NCBI RefSeq assembly: GCF_026342835.1
Contig: NZ_JAPEMI010000001.1
Location: 1,494,501 to 1,558,500, forward strand
DNA length: 64,000 bases
Direction: 5' to 3'
Source of the DNA: Streptomyces sp. NBC_00154
GTDB lineage: Bacteria > Actinomycetota > Actinomycetes > Streptomycetales > Streptomycetaceae
Shown one piece after another: positions 19,191 through 29,702 of the stretch (positions are counted from its first letter, which is position 1; every line of letters begins with the position of its first letter). The notes beneath the pieces were generated by a model. The model saw only the letters and a program-made list of their open reading frames with translations, was not told the origin of the DNA and searched no databases. The position numbers were made by a program, and so were the translations under genes.

Positions 19191-20423
19191 TCAGTTGGGG
19201 TTGTTCGCGTGAGTCAGGGTCTCCCAGGCGACGAACAGGTTGTTGGATCCGGCGGGCCTCTGCTGTTCGGTGAGGGTCTGGGTGTTGGTCATGGCGATAC
19301 CCATCCGGTTGTGCAGGGCGTTGAAACCCACTTCGGTGATCGGCCCGAGGTTATCCTTGAGCGTGCCGCCGCACAGCGTCGACGGGACTGCCGCGCCCAG
19401 CTGGTACTTGGCGTGCAGGCCCAGTGCGTGACGCAGGCGTTCGGCGATCTCGGGGTAGAGGTCCTGGCCCTGGATACGGCTTGTCTCGGCGATGTGGGAG
19501 ATGGCGGAGATGCCGTAGCCGGTGTGGGTGAGATCGCGGCAGGTCTCCTGGGAGAGACCGTCCATGAAGGTGGACTGTCCCTGCCAGTAGCCGATGATCT
19601 CGTCGCGCGTGTCGAGGCCGCTGCCCGGTGCGGTCTTCGGCAGAGCGCCGTCGGCGGTGATGTAGATGTACGCGGGGACACGTCCGCGGAACTTGGTGAC
19701 GGCCTTGTCGTAGGCGGTGCGGTCCTCGAGGAAGACCGCGATGCCGATCGCGGCCTCGGTCATGCTCAGTTCCCAGTTGCCGTTGCTGTTGGAGCCGTTG
19801 ATGACCTTGGGGAGGTAGACGTTGCGCAGCATGGTGGCGAAACGGCCGGAGTTCGGCCAGCTGCCGTACGTGTACTTGATGATCTCGGCGGCCCGGGGCC
19901 AGGAGGAGCCGGCCCAGCCGGTCTGAAGCGGGGCGTTGCTGTTGGTGTGGTCCTGGATCACGGCCGACCAGGCGTCCATGATCTCGATGGACTTCTGGGC
20001 GTAGCGGCTGTCCTGAGTGATGTACCAGGCCAGCGCGAGGGTGTAGGCGGCTATCGCGTCCTCGCGCTCATCGGTGCAGCCGTAGTTGGGGTTGGAGTAC
20101 GAGCCGCACTCCACGATGGCGCGTGGCTTTGCGGTGCGGGTGAGCGAGGCGTACTTGCTGGCCAGCATCTGGTCGTACGCGCTCTTCCAGGGCTGGGCTC
20201 CGGCCTGCACCTTGGCGCGTACGAAGTCGAGCTGGGGGCGGCTGACGAGCACGCCGGGGTGGGTGAAGGAGGCTGGGGCCGCGACCGTGGCGGCCTTGAC
20301 CGCTTGCGGGCCGTCGGCGGGTGCGGCTCTGTTTGCCGAGGCCGGGGCCATGAAGACCGCGGTGAGCAGGGCGGCCAGTGCGGTGGCGAGGCCGAGGCCA
20401 CGCCCGATGGATCCGGTACGCAT
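19191..20423 (-). CDS. secreted alginate-lyase-superfamily polysaccharide lyase
   Basis: A 410-residue secreted protein. An N-terminal signal peptide ends near 'APASANRAAP' (about residue 31). The segment 'FTHPGVLVSRPQLDFVRAKV' is the usual N-terminal signature of the alginate lyase (alpha/alpha-barrel) family, followed by helix pairs and the conserved 'NGNWELSMTEAAIGIAVF' and 'CRDLTHTGYGISAISHIAET' blocks. These carry the Asn, His and Tyr residues expected in the active-site groove. The likely substrate is a uronic-acid polysaccharide such as alginate or glucuronan; the sequence alone does not decide which. The gene is monocistronic. A cluster of inverted repeats about 55-90 bp upstream (20478-20514) suggests control by a dedicated repressor, although no regulator gene adjoins it. 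Confidence 0.82.
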   Translation of the reverse strand: MRTGSIGRGLGLATALAALLTAVFMAPASANRAAPADGPQAVKAATVAAPASFTHPGVLVSRPQLDFVRAKVQAGAQPWKSAYDQMLASKYASLTRTAKPRAIVECGSYSNPNYGCTDEREDAIAAYTLALAWYITQDSRYAQKSIEIMDAWSAVIQDHTNSNAPLQTGWAGSSWPRAAEIIKYTYGSWPNSGRFATMLRNVYLPKVINGSNSNGNWELSMTEAAIGIAVFLEDRTAYDKAVTKFRGRVPAYIYITADGALPKTAPGSGLDTRDEIIGYWQGQSTFMDGLSQETCRDLTHTGYGISAISHIAETSRIQGQDLYPEIAERLRHALGLHAKYQLGAAVPSTLCGGTLKDNLGPITEVGFNALHNRMGIAMTNTQTLTEQQRPAGSNNLFVAWETLTHANNPN

Positions 20424-20477
20424 GTGGGGTGCCTTCCGGTGCGGAGGAGGTTCAGCAACTCTCGTCAGAGCCAGTTA

Positions 20478-20514
20478 AGTTCACAGACATGAACATCGAG
20501 TCGAGTTGTGAACT
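20478..20514. promoter_or_regulatory. inverted-repeat operator candidate upstream of the lyase
   Basis: AGTTCACA (20478-20485) is repeated as its exact complement TGTGAACT (20507-20514). A second palindrome GTTCA-N6-TGAAC (20479-20494) shares its left half. The arrangement lies 55-91 bp upstream of the lyase start and looks like a repressor site, but the regulator is not identifiable. Confidence 0.5.
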
Positions 20515-20580
20515 GTGCAATGAGTGAGGAACCTAAATGCATCGCATGGACACGTCAAGGCGTTGCGTTCAGAGAACGAA

Positions 20581-20611
20581 GGGGCCCGGCACCTCGCAGG
20601 TACCGGGCCCC
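20581..20611 (-). terminator. intrinsic terminator of glgP
   Basis: GGGGCCCGG (20581-20589) pairs with CCGGGCCCC (20603-20611), with an additional inner ACCT/AGGT pairing. It lies 14 bp beyond the glgP stop codon on the minus strand and separates glgP from the lyase promoter. Confidence 0.85.
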
Positions 20612-20624
20612 AGGTGTCGGGACA

Positions 20625-23228
20625 TCAGCGCATCAGCACGCCCGCACCGTCTCCCGTCGCTTCCGTCGGCAGGGCGACCAGGCCCAGTTCCGCGCTGGTC
20701 GCGAGCAGCGGGTGGGCAGGAAGTACCCGCACGGTGTAGCCGTAGGGCCCCGTGCGGTCGAGGGCGAGCGGCCCCTCGTACAACCAGCGGCCCTCCAGGT
20801 CCTGACCACCGGTCGGCTTCAGCGGGAAGACCTGGGTATCCGAGATCGCGTCGGCGGAGTCGACCCGCCCGGCCACCGCCTGCACCTCCACATCGTCCGG
20901 CTCCAGTGCTCCGAGGGCGATCCGGACCCGCAGCGCCAGCGTGGACCCCAGCTCGGCCGAACTGCCCGCAGCGCTCGGTGCCACGGCCTCCACGTGGTCG
21001 ACGGCGACCCGCGGCCAAGCCGCACGGACCCGGGCCTTCCAGTCCGCGAGTTCCCGCGCCGTGGCGGCGTCCAGGGAGCGGTGGGCCAGCGCGGCCGGTG
21101 CGTACAACCTCTCCACGTACTCACGCACCATGCGTCCTGCCAGAACCTTGGGCCCCAGGGAGCCCACCGTGCGGCGGACCATCTCGACCCAGCGCTCGGG
21201 CAGCCCTTCGGCGCCCCGGTCGTAGAAGCGTGGTGCGACCCGCTCCTCGATCAGTTCGTAGAGGGCATTCGCCTCCAGCTCGTCGCGCCGGTCCTCATCC
21301 ATCGCGGACCCGTCCGCGGTCGGGATCGCCCAGCCGAAGTCCGGTTCGAACCACTCGTCCCACCAGCCGTCGAGCACGGACAGATTGAGACAGCCGTTGA
21401 GGGCAGCCTTCATCCCGCTCGTGCCGCACGCCTCCAGCGGGCGCAGCGGGTTGTTGAGCCAGACGTCGCAGCCCGGGTAGAGCTTCTGTGCCATCGCCAT
21501 CCCGTAGTCGGGCAGGAAGACGATGCGATGGCGGACCCTGGGGTCGTCGGAGAACCGCACCAGTTCCTGGACCAGCCGCTTGCCACTGTCGTCGGCAGGG
21601 TGTGCCTTGCCTGCGACAACGATCTGAATCGGCCGGGTCGGGTGGAGCAGCAGTTCCATCAGCCGGGGACGGTCGCGCAGCATCAGGGTCAGCCGCTTGT
21701 ACGAGGGCACGCGGCGGGCGAAGCCGATGGTCAGTACGTCCGGGTCCAGCACACCGTCGATCCAGCCGAGTTCGGCCGGCTCCGCGCCCCGTGTGCGCCA
21801 CGAGGCGGAGAGCCTTTCGCGGACCTCGGTCACCAGCTGTTCGCGCAGGTTCCGCCGCAGGTCCCAGATCTCCCGGTCCGGGATCCCGGCTGCCGCATCC
21901 CAGCGTCCCGGCGTGCCCCCGTACCGGTCCCGGAGTTCGAAGATCTCGGGCGCGACCCACGTGGGCGCGTGCACGCCGTTGGTCACCGAGGTGATCGGCA
22001 CCTCCGCAGCGTCGAATCCCGGCCACAGTCCCGCGAACATCTTCCGGCTGACCGCTCCGTGCAGGGTGGAGACACCGTTGGCACGCTGGGCCAGCCGCAG
22101 GCCCATGACCGCCATGTTGAAGAGACCGGGCTCACCGCCGGGGTAGGTCTCCATGCCCAGCTGCAGGATCCGTTCGACGCCCACGCCCGCCAGTTCACCG
22201 TCGTCGCCGAAGTGGCGAGCGATGAGCTCCCGGTCGAAGCGGTCGATTCCGGCAGGCACCGGGGTGTGGGTGGTGAAGACCGTGCCGGCCCGCACCGCCT
22301 CGACCGAGGAGTCGAAATCCAGCCCGGTGCCGGAGAGTTCGCGAATGCGTTCCAGCCCGAGGAAGCCGGCGTGTCCCTCGTTGGTGTGGAACACCTCAGG
22401 CTCCGTGTGCCCCGTGAGCCGGCAGTACGTCCGTACGGCCCGTACCCCGCCGATGCCGAGCAGCATCTCCTGCAACAGACGGTGCTCGCTGCCGCCGCCG
22501 TAGAGCCGGTCGGTGACATCCCGTTCGCCGGGCGCGTTCTCCTCCACGTCGGAGTCGAGCAGGAGCAGCGGGATGCGGCCGACCTGGGCCTGCCAGATGC
22601 GGGCGTGGAGCGAGCGGCCGCCGGGAAGGTCCAGTACCACTTGGCTCGGTGTTCCGTCGGCCTCCCGCAACAGGGTGAGCGGCAGTTCGTTCGGGTCGAG
22701 GACGGGATAGTGCTCCTGCTGCCAGCCTTCGCGCGACAGGCTCTGGCGGAAGTAGCCGTGCCGGTAGAGCAGCCCCACCCCGACGAGGGGTACGCCCAGG
22801 TCGCTGGCGGCCTTCAGATGGTCCCCGGCAAGGATGCCGAGTCCGCCGGAGTACTGGGGAAGGGCTGCGGCCACGCCGAACTCGGGCGAAAAATACGCCA
22901 CGGCGGCCGGCAGTTCCGTGCCCTGCGCCTGCTGCTCCTGGTACCACCTCGGACCGTCCAGATACTCCTGGAGGGCGCCGGACACCTTGTTGAGCCGGTG
23001 CAGGAACTGCTCGTCCCGGGCCAGCTCGGCGAGCCGCCCGGCGGAGACGGCGCCGAGCAGACGTACAGGGTCGGAGTCCGCCGCCCGGCTGCCCTCCGGG
23101 GCGACGGCCTGGAAGAGCTCACGTGTCTCGGTGTGCCAGGACCAGCGCAGGTTGCGGGCGAGGTCGCTGAGCGGTTGAAGGGGGTCGGGGAGGACGGGAC
23201 GCACGGTGAATCGACGAATGGCCTTCAC
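20625..23228 (-). CDS. glgP: alpha-glucan (maltosyl/glycogen) phosphorylase GlgP, DUF3417 type
   Basis: An 867-residue cytoplasmic phosphorylase releasing glucose-1-phosphate from alpha-1,4-glucan. The GTG at 23226-23228 follows AAAGGTGG and gives the usual N-terminus 'VKAIRRFTVRPVLPDPLQPL' of the actinobacterial DUF3417 type; upstream in-frame codons look non-coding. Recognisable blocks are the active-site loop 'AYFSPEFGVAAALPQYSGGL', 'HTNEGHAGFLGLERIREL', 'VFTTHTPVPAGIDRFDREL' and the C-terminal cofactor region 'LRPLEACGTSGMKAALNG' with the presumed pyridoxal-phosphate lysine in GMKAALNG. It faces glgE across a 736-bp divergent region, the standard arrangement in the S. coelicolor glgE1 locus, and supplies the degradation arm for the glucan made by the opposite operon. 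Confidence 0.94.
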   Translation of the reverse strand: MKAIRRFTVRPVLPDPLQPLSDLARNLRWSWHTETRELFQAVAPEGSRAADSDPVRLLGAVSAGRLAELARDEQFLHRLNKVSGALQEYLDGPRWYQEQQAQGTELPAAVAYFSPEFGVAAALPQYSGGLGILAGDHLKAASDLGVPLVGVGLLYRHGYFRQSLSREGWQQEHYPVLDPNELPLTLLREADGTPSQVVLDLPGGRSLHARIWQAQVGRIPLLLLDSDVEENAPGERDVTDRLYGGGSEHRLLQEMLLGIGGVRAVRTYCRLTGHTEPEVFHTNEGHAGFLGLERIRELSGTGLDFDSSVEAVRAGTVFTTHTPVPAGIDRFDRELIARHFGDDGELAGVGVERILQLGMETYPGGEPGLFNMAVMGLRLAQRANGVSTLHGAVSRKMFAGLWPGFDAAEVPITSVTNGVHAPTWVAPEIFELRDRYGGTPGRWDAAAGIPDREIWDLRRNLREQLVTEVRERLSASWRTRGAEPAELGWIDGVLDPDVLTIGFARRVPSYKRLTLMLRDRPRLMELLLHPTRPIQIVVAGKAHPADDSGKRLVQELVRFSDDPRVRHRIVFLPDYGMAMAQKLYPGCDVWLNNPLRPLEACGTSGMKAALNGCLNLSVLDGWWDEWFEPDFGWAIPTADGSAMDEDRRDELEANALYELIEERVAPRFYDRGAEGLPERWVEMVRRTVGSLGPKVLAGRMVREYVERLYAPAALAHRSLDAATARELADWKARVRAAWPRVAVDHVEAVAPSAAGSSAELGSTLALRVRIALGALEPDDVEVQAVAGRVDSADAISDTQVFPLKPTGGQDLEGRWLYEGPLALDRTGPYGYTVRVLPAHPLLATSAELGLVALPTEATGDGAGVLMR

Positions 23229-23342
23229 GTATTCCACCTTTACAGGGGACGTACGAATCCGAGGGGACGCACCACGGTGTGCGCCCTCTCCGTCACCCTC
23301 GACGGTAGCGGTGTGCCGTACTGCGAAACCACGGCGCGCGAC

Positions 23343-23373
23343 CGGCTCACACCGGGCGACGCCCGGTGAGCCG
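23343..23373 (-). other. stable hairpin in glgP 5' leader
   Basis: CGGCTCAC (23343-23350) and CGGGC (23353-23357) pair with GCCCG (23361-23365) and GTGAGCCG (23366-23373), with a 2-nt bulge and a 3-nt loop. It lies about 115-145 nt before the glgP start and could be a leader attenuator or a boundary terminator. No function can be assigned. Confidence 0.4.
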
Positions 23374-23622
23374 CCCGCCCCGGCCACGCCCCCGACCGAA
23401 GCCCCGCAGGCATGGGTCCCCTCCGTATCACTGCCCCCTCGGAGCAAATCACTGCACATCTGCCACGGGGGTTATGGCCGATTCCACCCCCTCGGGTGGC
23501 CTTGTGGCACCTCATCCCACAGGGAAGGCTGCCGTGTGGCGCGTACGGGGTCGGGGCGGACCGGCCGGCCACCGGCGCGACTCCGTGCGGCGAGTTCCAC
23601 GTCGACAAGGAGGTTTCGGCTC

Positions 23623-23757
23623 ATGGGACGGACACAACGACGCCCGACGCCCGGCACGGCACGCCCGAGCACCGGCAGGACGACCGCGCCGGCCGCCCCG
23701 TCACCGGGGACGGAGCCCGGCGCATTCAGACCTTCACAACTACGCCCGAGTAGTTAA
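23623..23757 (+). CDS. small basic peptide, 44 aa, uncharacterised
   Basis: ATG at 23623 follows AAGGAGG (23607-23613) with 9-nt spacing, the best ribosome site in this region. The 44-residue product is rich in Arg, Thr, Pro and Ala ('MGRTQRRPTPGTARPSTGRT...') and has no hydrophobic segment. I recognise no family. It ends at TAA 23755-23757, 207 bp before glgE on the same strand, so it may be a leader peptide of the glgE operon, an independent small protein, or a chance frame. The Arg/Pro/Thr composition is also what random high-GC sequence gives, so only the ribosome site argues for translation. Confidence 0.4.
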   Translation: MGRTQRRPTPGTARPSTGRTTAPAAPSPGTEPGAFRPSQLRPSS

Positions 23758-23923
23758 CAAACCACCGGATTGGCCCCCCGAGAACGATGGGAAGGCTTCT
23801 GCGGTACACAGCCCGAATACCACCCGAATGCGGATCATCTGTGATCCAGCAGCGGCTCGTATGCAGTGCGTACGCATCCGGTGTGCATCCGGTCCCCACC
23901 CGTACACCACACCCGTGCCCCAG

Positions 23924-23945
23924 CCATTCGAGTGCCATTCGAGTG
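23924..23945 (+). repeat. tandem 11-bp direct repeat upstream of glgE
   Basis: CCATTCGAGTG occurs twice without a gap (23924-23934, 23935-23945), ending 9 bp before the glgE Shine-Dalgarno sequence. One helical turn per unit suggests two sites on the same DNA face, or a structured leader. Confidence 0.6.
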
Positions 23946-23964
23946 AACGCGGACAGGAGCGGCC

Positions 23965-26159
<2,195 letters not shown>

Positions 26160-26163
<4 letters not shown>

Positions 26164-27866
26164 TTGTCAATGAGCCTGTCCACGACAAGTTCGAGGACAC
26201 CCCCGCCAAGGACCGGGATCCCGACTGGTTCAAGCGCGCCGTCTTCTACGAGGTCCTCGTCCGGTCCTTCCAGGACTCCAACGGTGACGGCATCGGTGAC
26301 CTCAAGGGTCTCACCGCCAAGTTGGACTACCTGCAGTGGCTGGGCGTCGACTGCCTCTGGCTGCCGCCGTTCTTCAAGTCGCCGCTGCGCGACGGCGGCT
26401 ACGACGTCTCCGACTACACCGCGGTACTGCCGGAGTTCGGCGATCTCGCCGACTTCGTGGAGTTCGTCGATGCCGCGCACCAGCGCGGAATGCGCGTGAT
26501 CATCGACTTCGTCATGAACCACACGAGCGATCAGCACGACTGGTTCCAGCAGTCCCGCAGCGACCCCGACGGCCCGTACGGCGACTACTACGTCTGGGCC
26601 GACGACGACAAGCAGTTCCAGGACGCCCGGGTCATCTTCGTCGACACCGAGACGTCCAACTGGACCTTCGACCCGGTGCGCAAGCAGTACTACTGGCACC
26701 GGTTCTTCTCCCACCAGCCCGATCTCAACTACGAGAACCCGGCGGTGCAGGAGGAGATCATCTCCGCACTCCGCTTCTGGCTGGATCTCGGTATCGACGG
26801 CTTCCGCGTCGACGCCGTGCCGTACCTCTACCAGCGGGAGGGCACCAACTGCGAGAACCTCCCGGAGACCCACCAGTTCCTCAAGCGGCTCCGCAAGGAG
26901 ATCGACGCGCACTACCCGGACACCGTGCTGCTCGCCGAAGCCAATCAGTGGCCGGAAGACGTCGTCGACTACTTCGGCGACTTCCCGGCCGGCGGCGACG
27001 AATGCCATATGGCCTTCCACTTCCCGGTGATGCCGCGGATCTTCATGGCCGTACGGCGCGAGAGCCGCTACCCGGTCTCCGAAATCCTGGCGAAGACCCC
27101 GGAGATCCCGTCCGGCTGTCAGTGGGGCATCTTCCTGCGCAACCACGACGAGCTCACGCTCGAGATGGTCACGGACGAAGAGCGCGACTACATGTACGCG
27201 GAGTACGCCAAGGATCCTCGGATGCGGGCGAACATCGGCATCCGGCGGCGGCTCGCACCCCTGCTGGACAACGACCGCAACCAGATCGAGCTGTTCACGG
27301 CACTGCTCCTGTCCCTGCCGGGCTCCCCGATTCTGTACTACGGGGACGAGATCGGGATGGGCGACAACATCTGGCTGGGCGACCGGGACGCCGTACGGAC
27401 CCCGATGCAGTGGACGCCCGACCGGAACGCGGGATTCTCCTCCAGCGATCCGGGGCGCCTCTATCTCCCCACGATCATGGATCCGGTCTACGGCTACCAA
27501 GTGACCAATGTCGAGGCGTCGATGGCCTCGCCGTCGTCACTGCTGCACTGGACACGGCGGATGATCGAGATCCGTAAGCAGAATCGGGCATTCGGTCTCG
27601 GCTCGTACAGCGAACTGCCGTCATCGAACCCCGCCGTGCTCGCCTTCACCCGTGAGTACAAGGACGATCTCGTCCTGTGCGTGCACAACTTCTCGCGGTT
27701 CGCGCAGCCGACGGAGCTCGATCTGCGGTTGTTCAACGGGCGTCATCCGGTGGAGCTGATCGGTGGGGTGCGCTTCCCCGCGATCGGTCAGTGGCCCTAT
27801 CTGCTGACTCTCGCCGGGCACGGGTTCTACTGGTTCCGGTTGCGGAAGGACGCGCCGCCTAGCTGA
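26160..27866 (+). CDS. treS: trehalose synthase TreS
   Basis: A 568-residue GH13_16 enzyme interconverting trehalose and maltose. Motifs: '[21 protein letters not shown]' at the start of the barrel, [15 protein letters not shown] (nucleophile Asp218), LLAEANQW (Glu260) and LRNHDELT (Asp330). The '[20 protein letters not shown]' segment is typical of TreS. It starts inside the glgE stop codon (ATGA, 26160-26163), so the two are co-translated. In the GlgE pathway TreS passes maltose to the maltokinase encoded 319 bp downstream. TreS and maltokinase are separate genes here rather than a fusion. Confidence 0.95.
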
Positions 27867-28184
27867 TGCGGGGTCAATTCCCGCCACAGATGGCGGGGCG
27901 GTTTCCGCCGCCCCGCACGGGGCAGTCTCCCCCACATCGAGCTCTTCAGGGCTCTTCGGGGTTCTTCAGGGCTCTTCAGACAGTTACAGAACTTCGGGGC
28001 CCTTCGGGGCGGCTCTCCCGGAGCAGATCGAGTCCTTCCGGGGCCTCGTGCCTTTTCGAGGCCCTCACGTCGAGTCCGTACGGACCATCCTGACCCGACA
28101 CGTCCCGCACAGCCGGACAGCTATTGCCGCAATCCGGGACACTCTTCGCATCCTGTGGTGTGCCCGGGGAAAGGACGCGATGCC
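27867..28184. other. treS-mak intergenic region with hairpin
   Basis: A 318-bp gap inside an otherwise compact operon. GCGGGGCGG (27893-27901) pairs with CCGCCCCGC (27908-27916) around a 6-nt loop 27 bp after the treS stop, forming a probable attenuating terminator or mRNA processing/stability element. A four-copy 10-bp repeat follows (27941-27980). The mak gene may also have its own promoter here, but I see no clear one. Confidence 0.5.
27941..27980 (+). repeat. four-copy 10-bp tandem repeat
   Basis: Four adjacent decamers: GCTCTTCAGG, GCTCTTCGGG, GTTCTTCAGG, GCTCTTCAGA. Nearby text (27990-28010) contains further CTTCGGGG copies. It is non-coding and lies between treS and mak. Confidence 0.9.
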
Positions 28185-29603
28185 ATGTCGGAGGCTGCAT
28201 CCACTCGGGTCGCCCTCGCGAACAGCACAGCCCTGCTCCCGTCACTCGCCCCACTGCTGCATGAATGGCTGCCCCGGCAGCGGTGGTTCGCGGGCAAGGG
28301 ACGGCCGGTCACGGCCTTCTCCCTTGTCTCGGCGACCGAAATACTGCCGGTGGATGCCGATTCCACCGGCTTCGGCCAGGGGACCGGCTCCGGGACGGGG
28401 CCGGGACTGCTCCATCTGCTGATCCGGGTCCACCAGCCGTCCCTGCCCGCCCAGTCGCCCGACGACTGCTACCAAATGCTGCTCGGGGTACGGTCCACGC
28501 TGCCGCCACGGCTCGCCCCGGCCCTCATCGGCCATGTGGCGGGCGGTCCGCTCGCCGGCCGGACGGTCTACGAGGGGCTGCACGACCCGCGCCTCGCCGA
28601 ACTCCTGCTGGAACGGCTCCGTACCCCCGGCACCCTCGGCACCCTCCGCTTCGACCGGGGCGCGGCCCCCATCCCTGCCGGGCTCACCCCCCGCGTGCTC
28701 GACACCGAGCAGTCCAACTCCTCCCTCGTTTTTGGCAACGCCTATATCTTCAAGATCTTCCGCCGGGTCTTCCCCGGTACGAACCCGGATCTGGAACTGC
28801 CGCTCGCTCTCTCCCGGGAGGGCTGCGGGCGGGTGCCGGAACCCGTCGCCTGGTTCGAGGCGACGGCCCCGGAGCCACTCACCCTCGGCGTTCTCCAGCC
28901 ATTCCTGCGCGGCGCGGAGGACGGCTGGCAGCTGGCGCTGCGCGCGCTGGGCGCGGGCCATGACTTCACCCGCGAGGCCCGCGCCCTGGGACGGGCCACG
29001 GCCGAGGTGCACACGGCGCTCGCCACCGCCCTGCCGACGCCCGTGCTGGGCAGCGCCCAGACCGAGCATCTCGCCGCCGGTATGCTGCAGCGGCTGGAGG
29101 CGGCCGCCCAGGCCGTGCCGGCTCTCGTGCCCTACGTCCCCGGGCTGCGCACCGCGTTCGACGCCGTTGCCGCGCTGGGCCACAAGGGCCGCAGCTGGGC
29201 CGCACAGCGCGTCCACGGCGACCTCCATCTCGGCCAGACGCTGCGCGCGGCCGACGGTTTCTGGTCACTGATCGACTTCGAGGGCGAACCGACGCGCCCG
29301 CTCCTGGAACGCCGCCGTCCGCAGCCGCCGGTGCGCGACATCGCGGGCATGCTCCGCTCCTTCGACTACGCGGCCCGCTCGCACCGGCCCTGGAACGCCG
29401 AGTGGGCGGCCCGCTGCCGATCGGCGTACTGCGACGGGTATGCGGAGGCAGCGGGCGTCGATCCGCGCAGCGAACCGGAGTTGTTGCGGGCCCATGAGAC
29501 GGACAAGGCGGTGTACGAGGTGCTGTACGAGGCCCGGCACCGGCCCGACTGGCTGCCGGTCCCGATGGCCGCGATCCACCGCCTGGCCGCCGCCGTCGAC
29601 TGA
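28185..29603 (+). CDS. mak: maltokinase (Mak/Pep2)
   Basis: A 472-residue ATP-dependent kinase making maltose-1-phosphate, the GlgE donor. The ATG at 28185 is placed by AAAGGA about 9 nt upstream and gives 'MSEAASTRVALANSTALLPSLAPLLHEWLPRQRWFAGKGRP', of which LPRQRWFAGKGR is the family's N-terminal hallmark. The C-lobe carries the aminoglycoside-kinase-like catalytic motif VHGDLHLGQTL and the metal-binding SLIDFEGEP; 'PVRDIAGMLRSFDYAA' is also characteristic. It lies between treS and glgB on the same strand, 99 bp before glgB. A Gly/Thr-rich loop at about 62-75 is slightly longer than in relatives I remember. Confidence 0.93.
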   Translation: MSEAASTRVALANSTALLPSLAPLLHEWLPRQRWFAGKGRPVTAFSLVSATEILPVDADSTGFGQGTGSGTGPGLLHLLIRVHQPSLPAQSPDDCYQMLLGVRSTLPPRLAPALIGHVAGGPLAGRTVYEGLHDPRLAELLLERLRTPGTLGTLRFDRGAAPIPAGLTPRVLDTEQSNSSLVFGNAYIFKIFRRVFPGTNPDLELPLALSREGCGRVPEPVAWFEATAPEPLTLGVLQPFLRGAEDGWQLALRALGAGHDFTREARALGRATAEVHTALATALPTPVLGSAQTEHLAAGMLQRLEAAAQAVPALVPYVPGLRTAFDAVAALGHKGRSWAAQRVHGDLHLGQTLRAADGFWSLIDFEGEPTRPLLERRRPQPPVRDIAGMLRSFDYAARSHRPWNAEWAARCRSAYCDGYAEAAGVDPRSEPELLRAHETDKAVYEVLYEARHRPDWLPVPMAAIHRLAAAVD

Positions 29604-29702
29604 TGCCCCGCGCGGTGCGCGCCATCTTCGGCCGGGCGGCTCCTTCCCTGCCCGGGCCACCTGATTCCTGCCTCACCAACACCCCTCGAGGAGGCTGTCC
29701 CT

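Larger units (their letters stand above)
23229..23964. other. long divergent regulatory region between glgP and glgE
   Basis: 736 bp separating two operons. It holds the glgP leader with a stable hairpin (23343-23373), a short open frame with a perfect ribosome site (23623-23757), an AT-richer stretch around 23740-23860, and a tandem 11-bp repeat immediately upstream of glgE. No larger gene is supported; longer open frames here are Arg-rich and lack start signals. Confidence 0.6.

Noticed and set aside
20508..23369. A 953-codon plus-strand open frame opposite glgP
   Set aside because: Fully antisense to glgP, whose motifs and ribosome site are clear. No recognisable domain or start signal.
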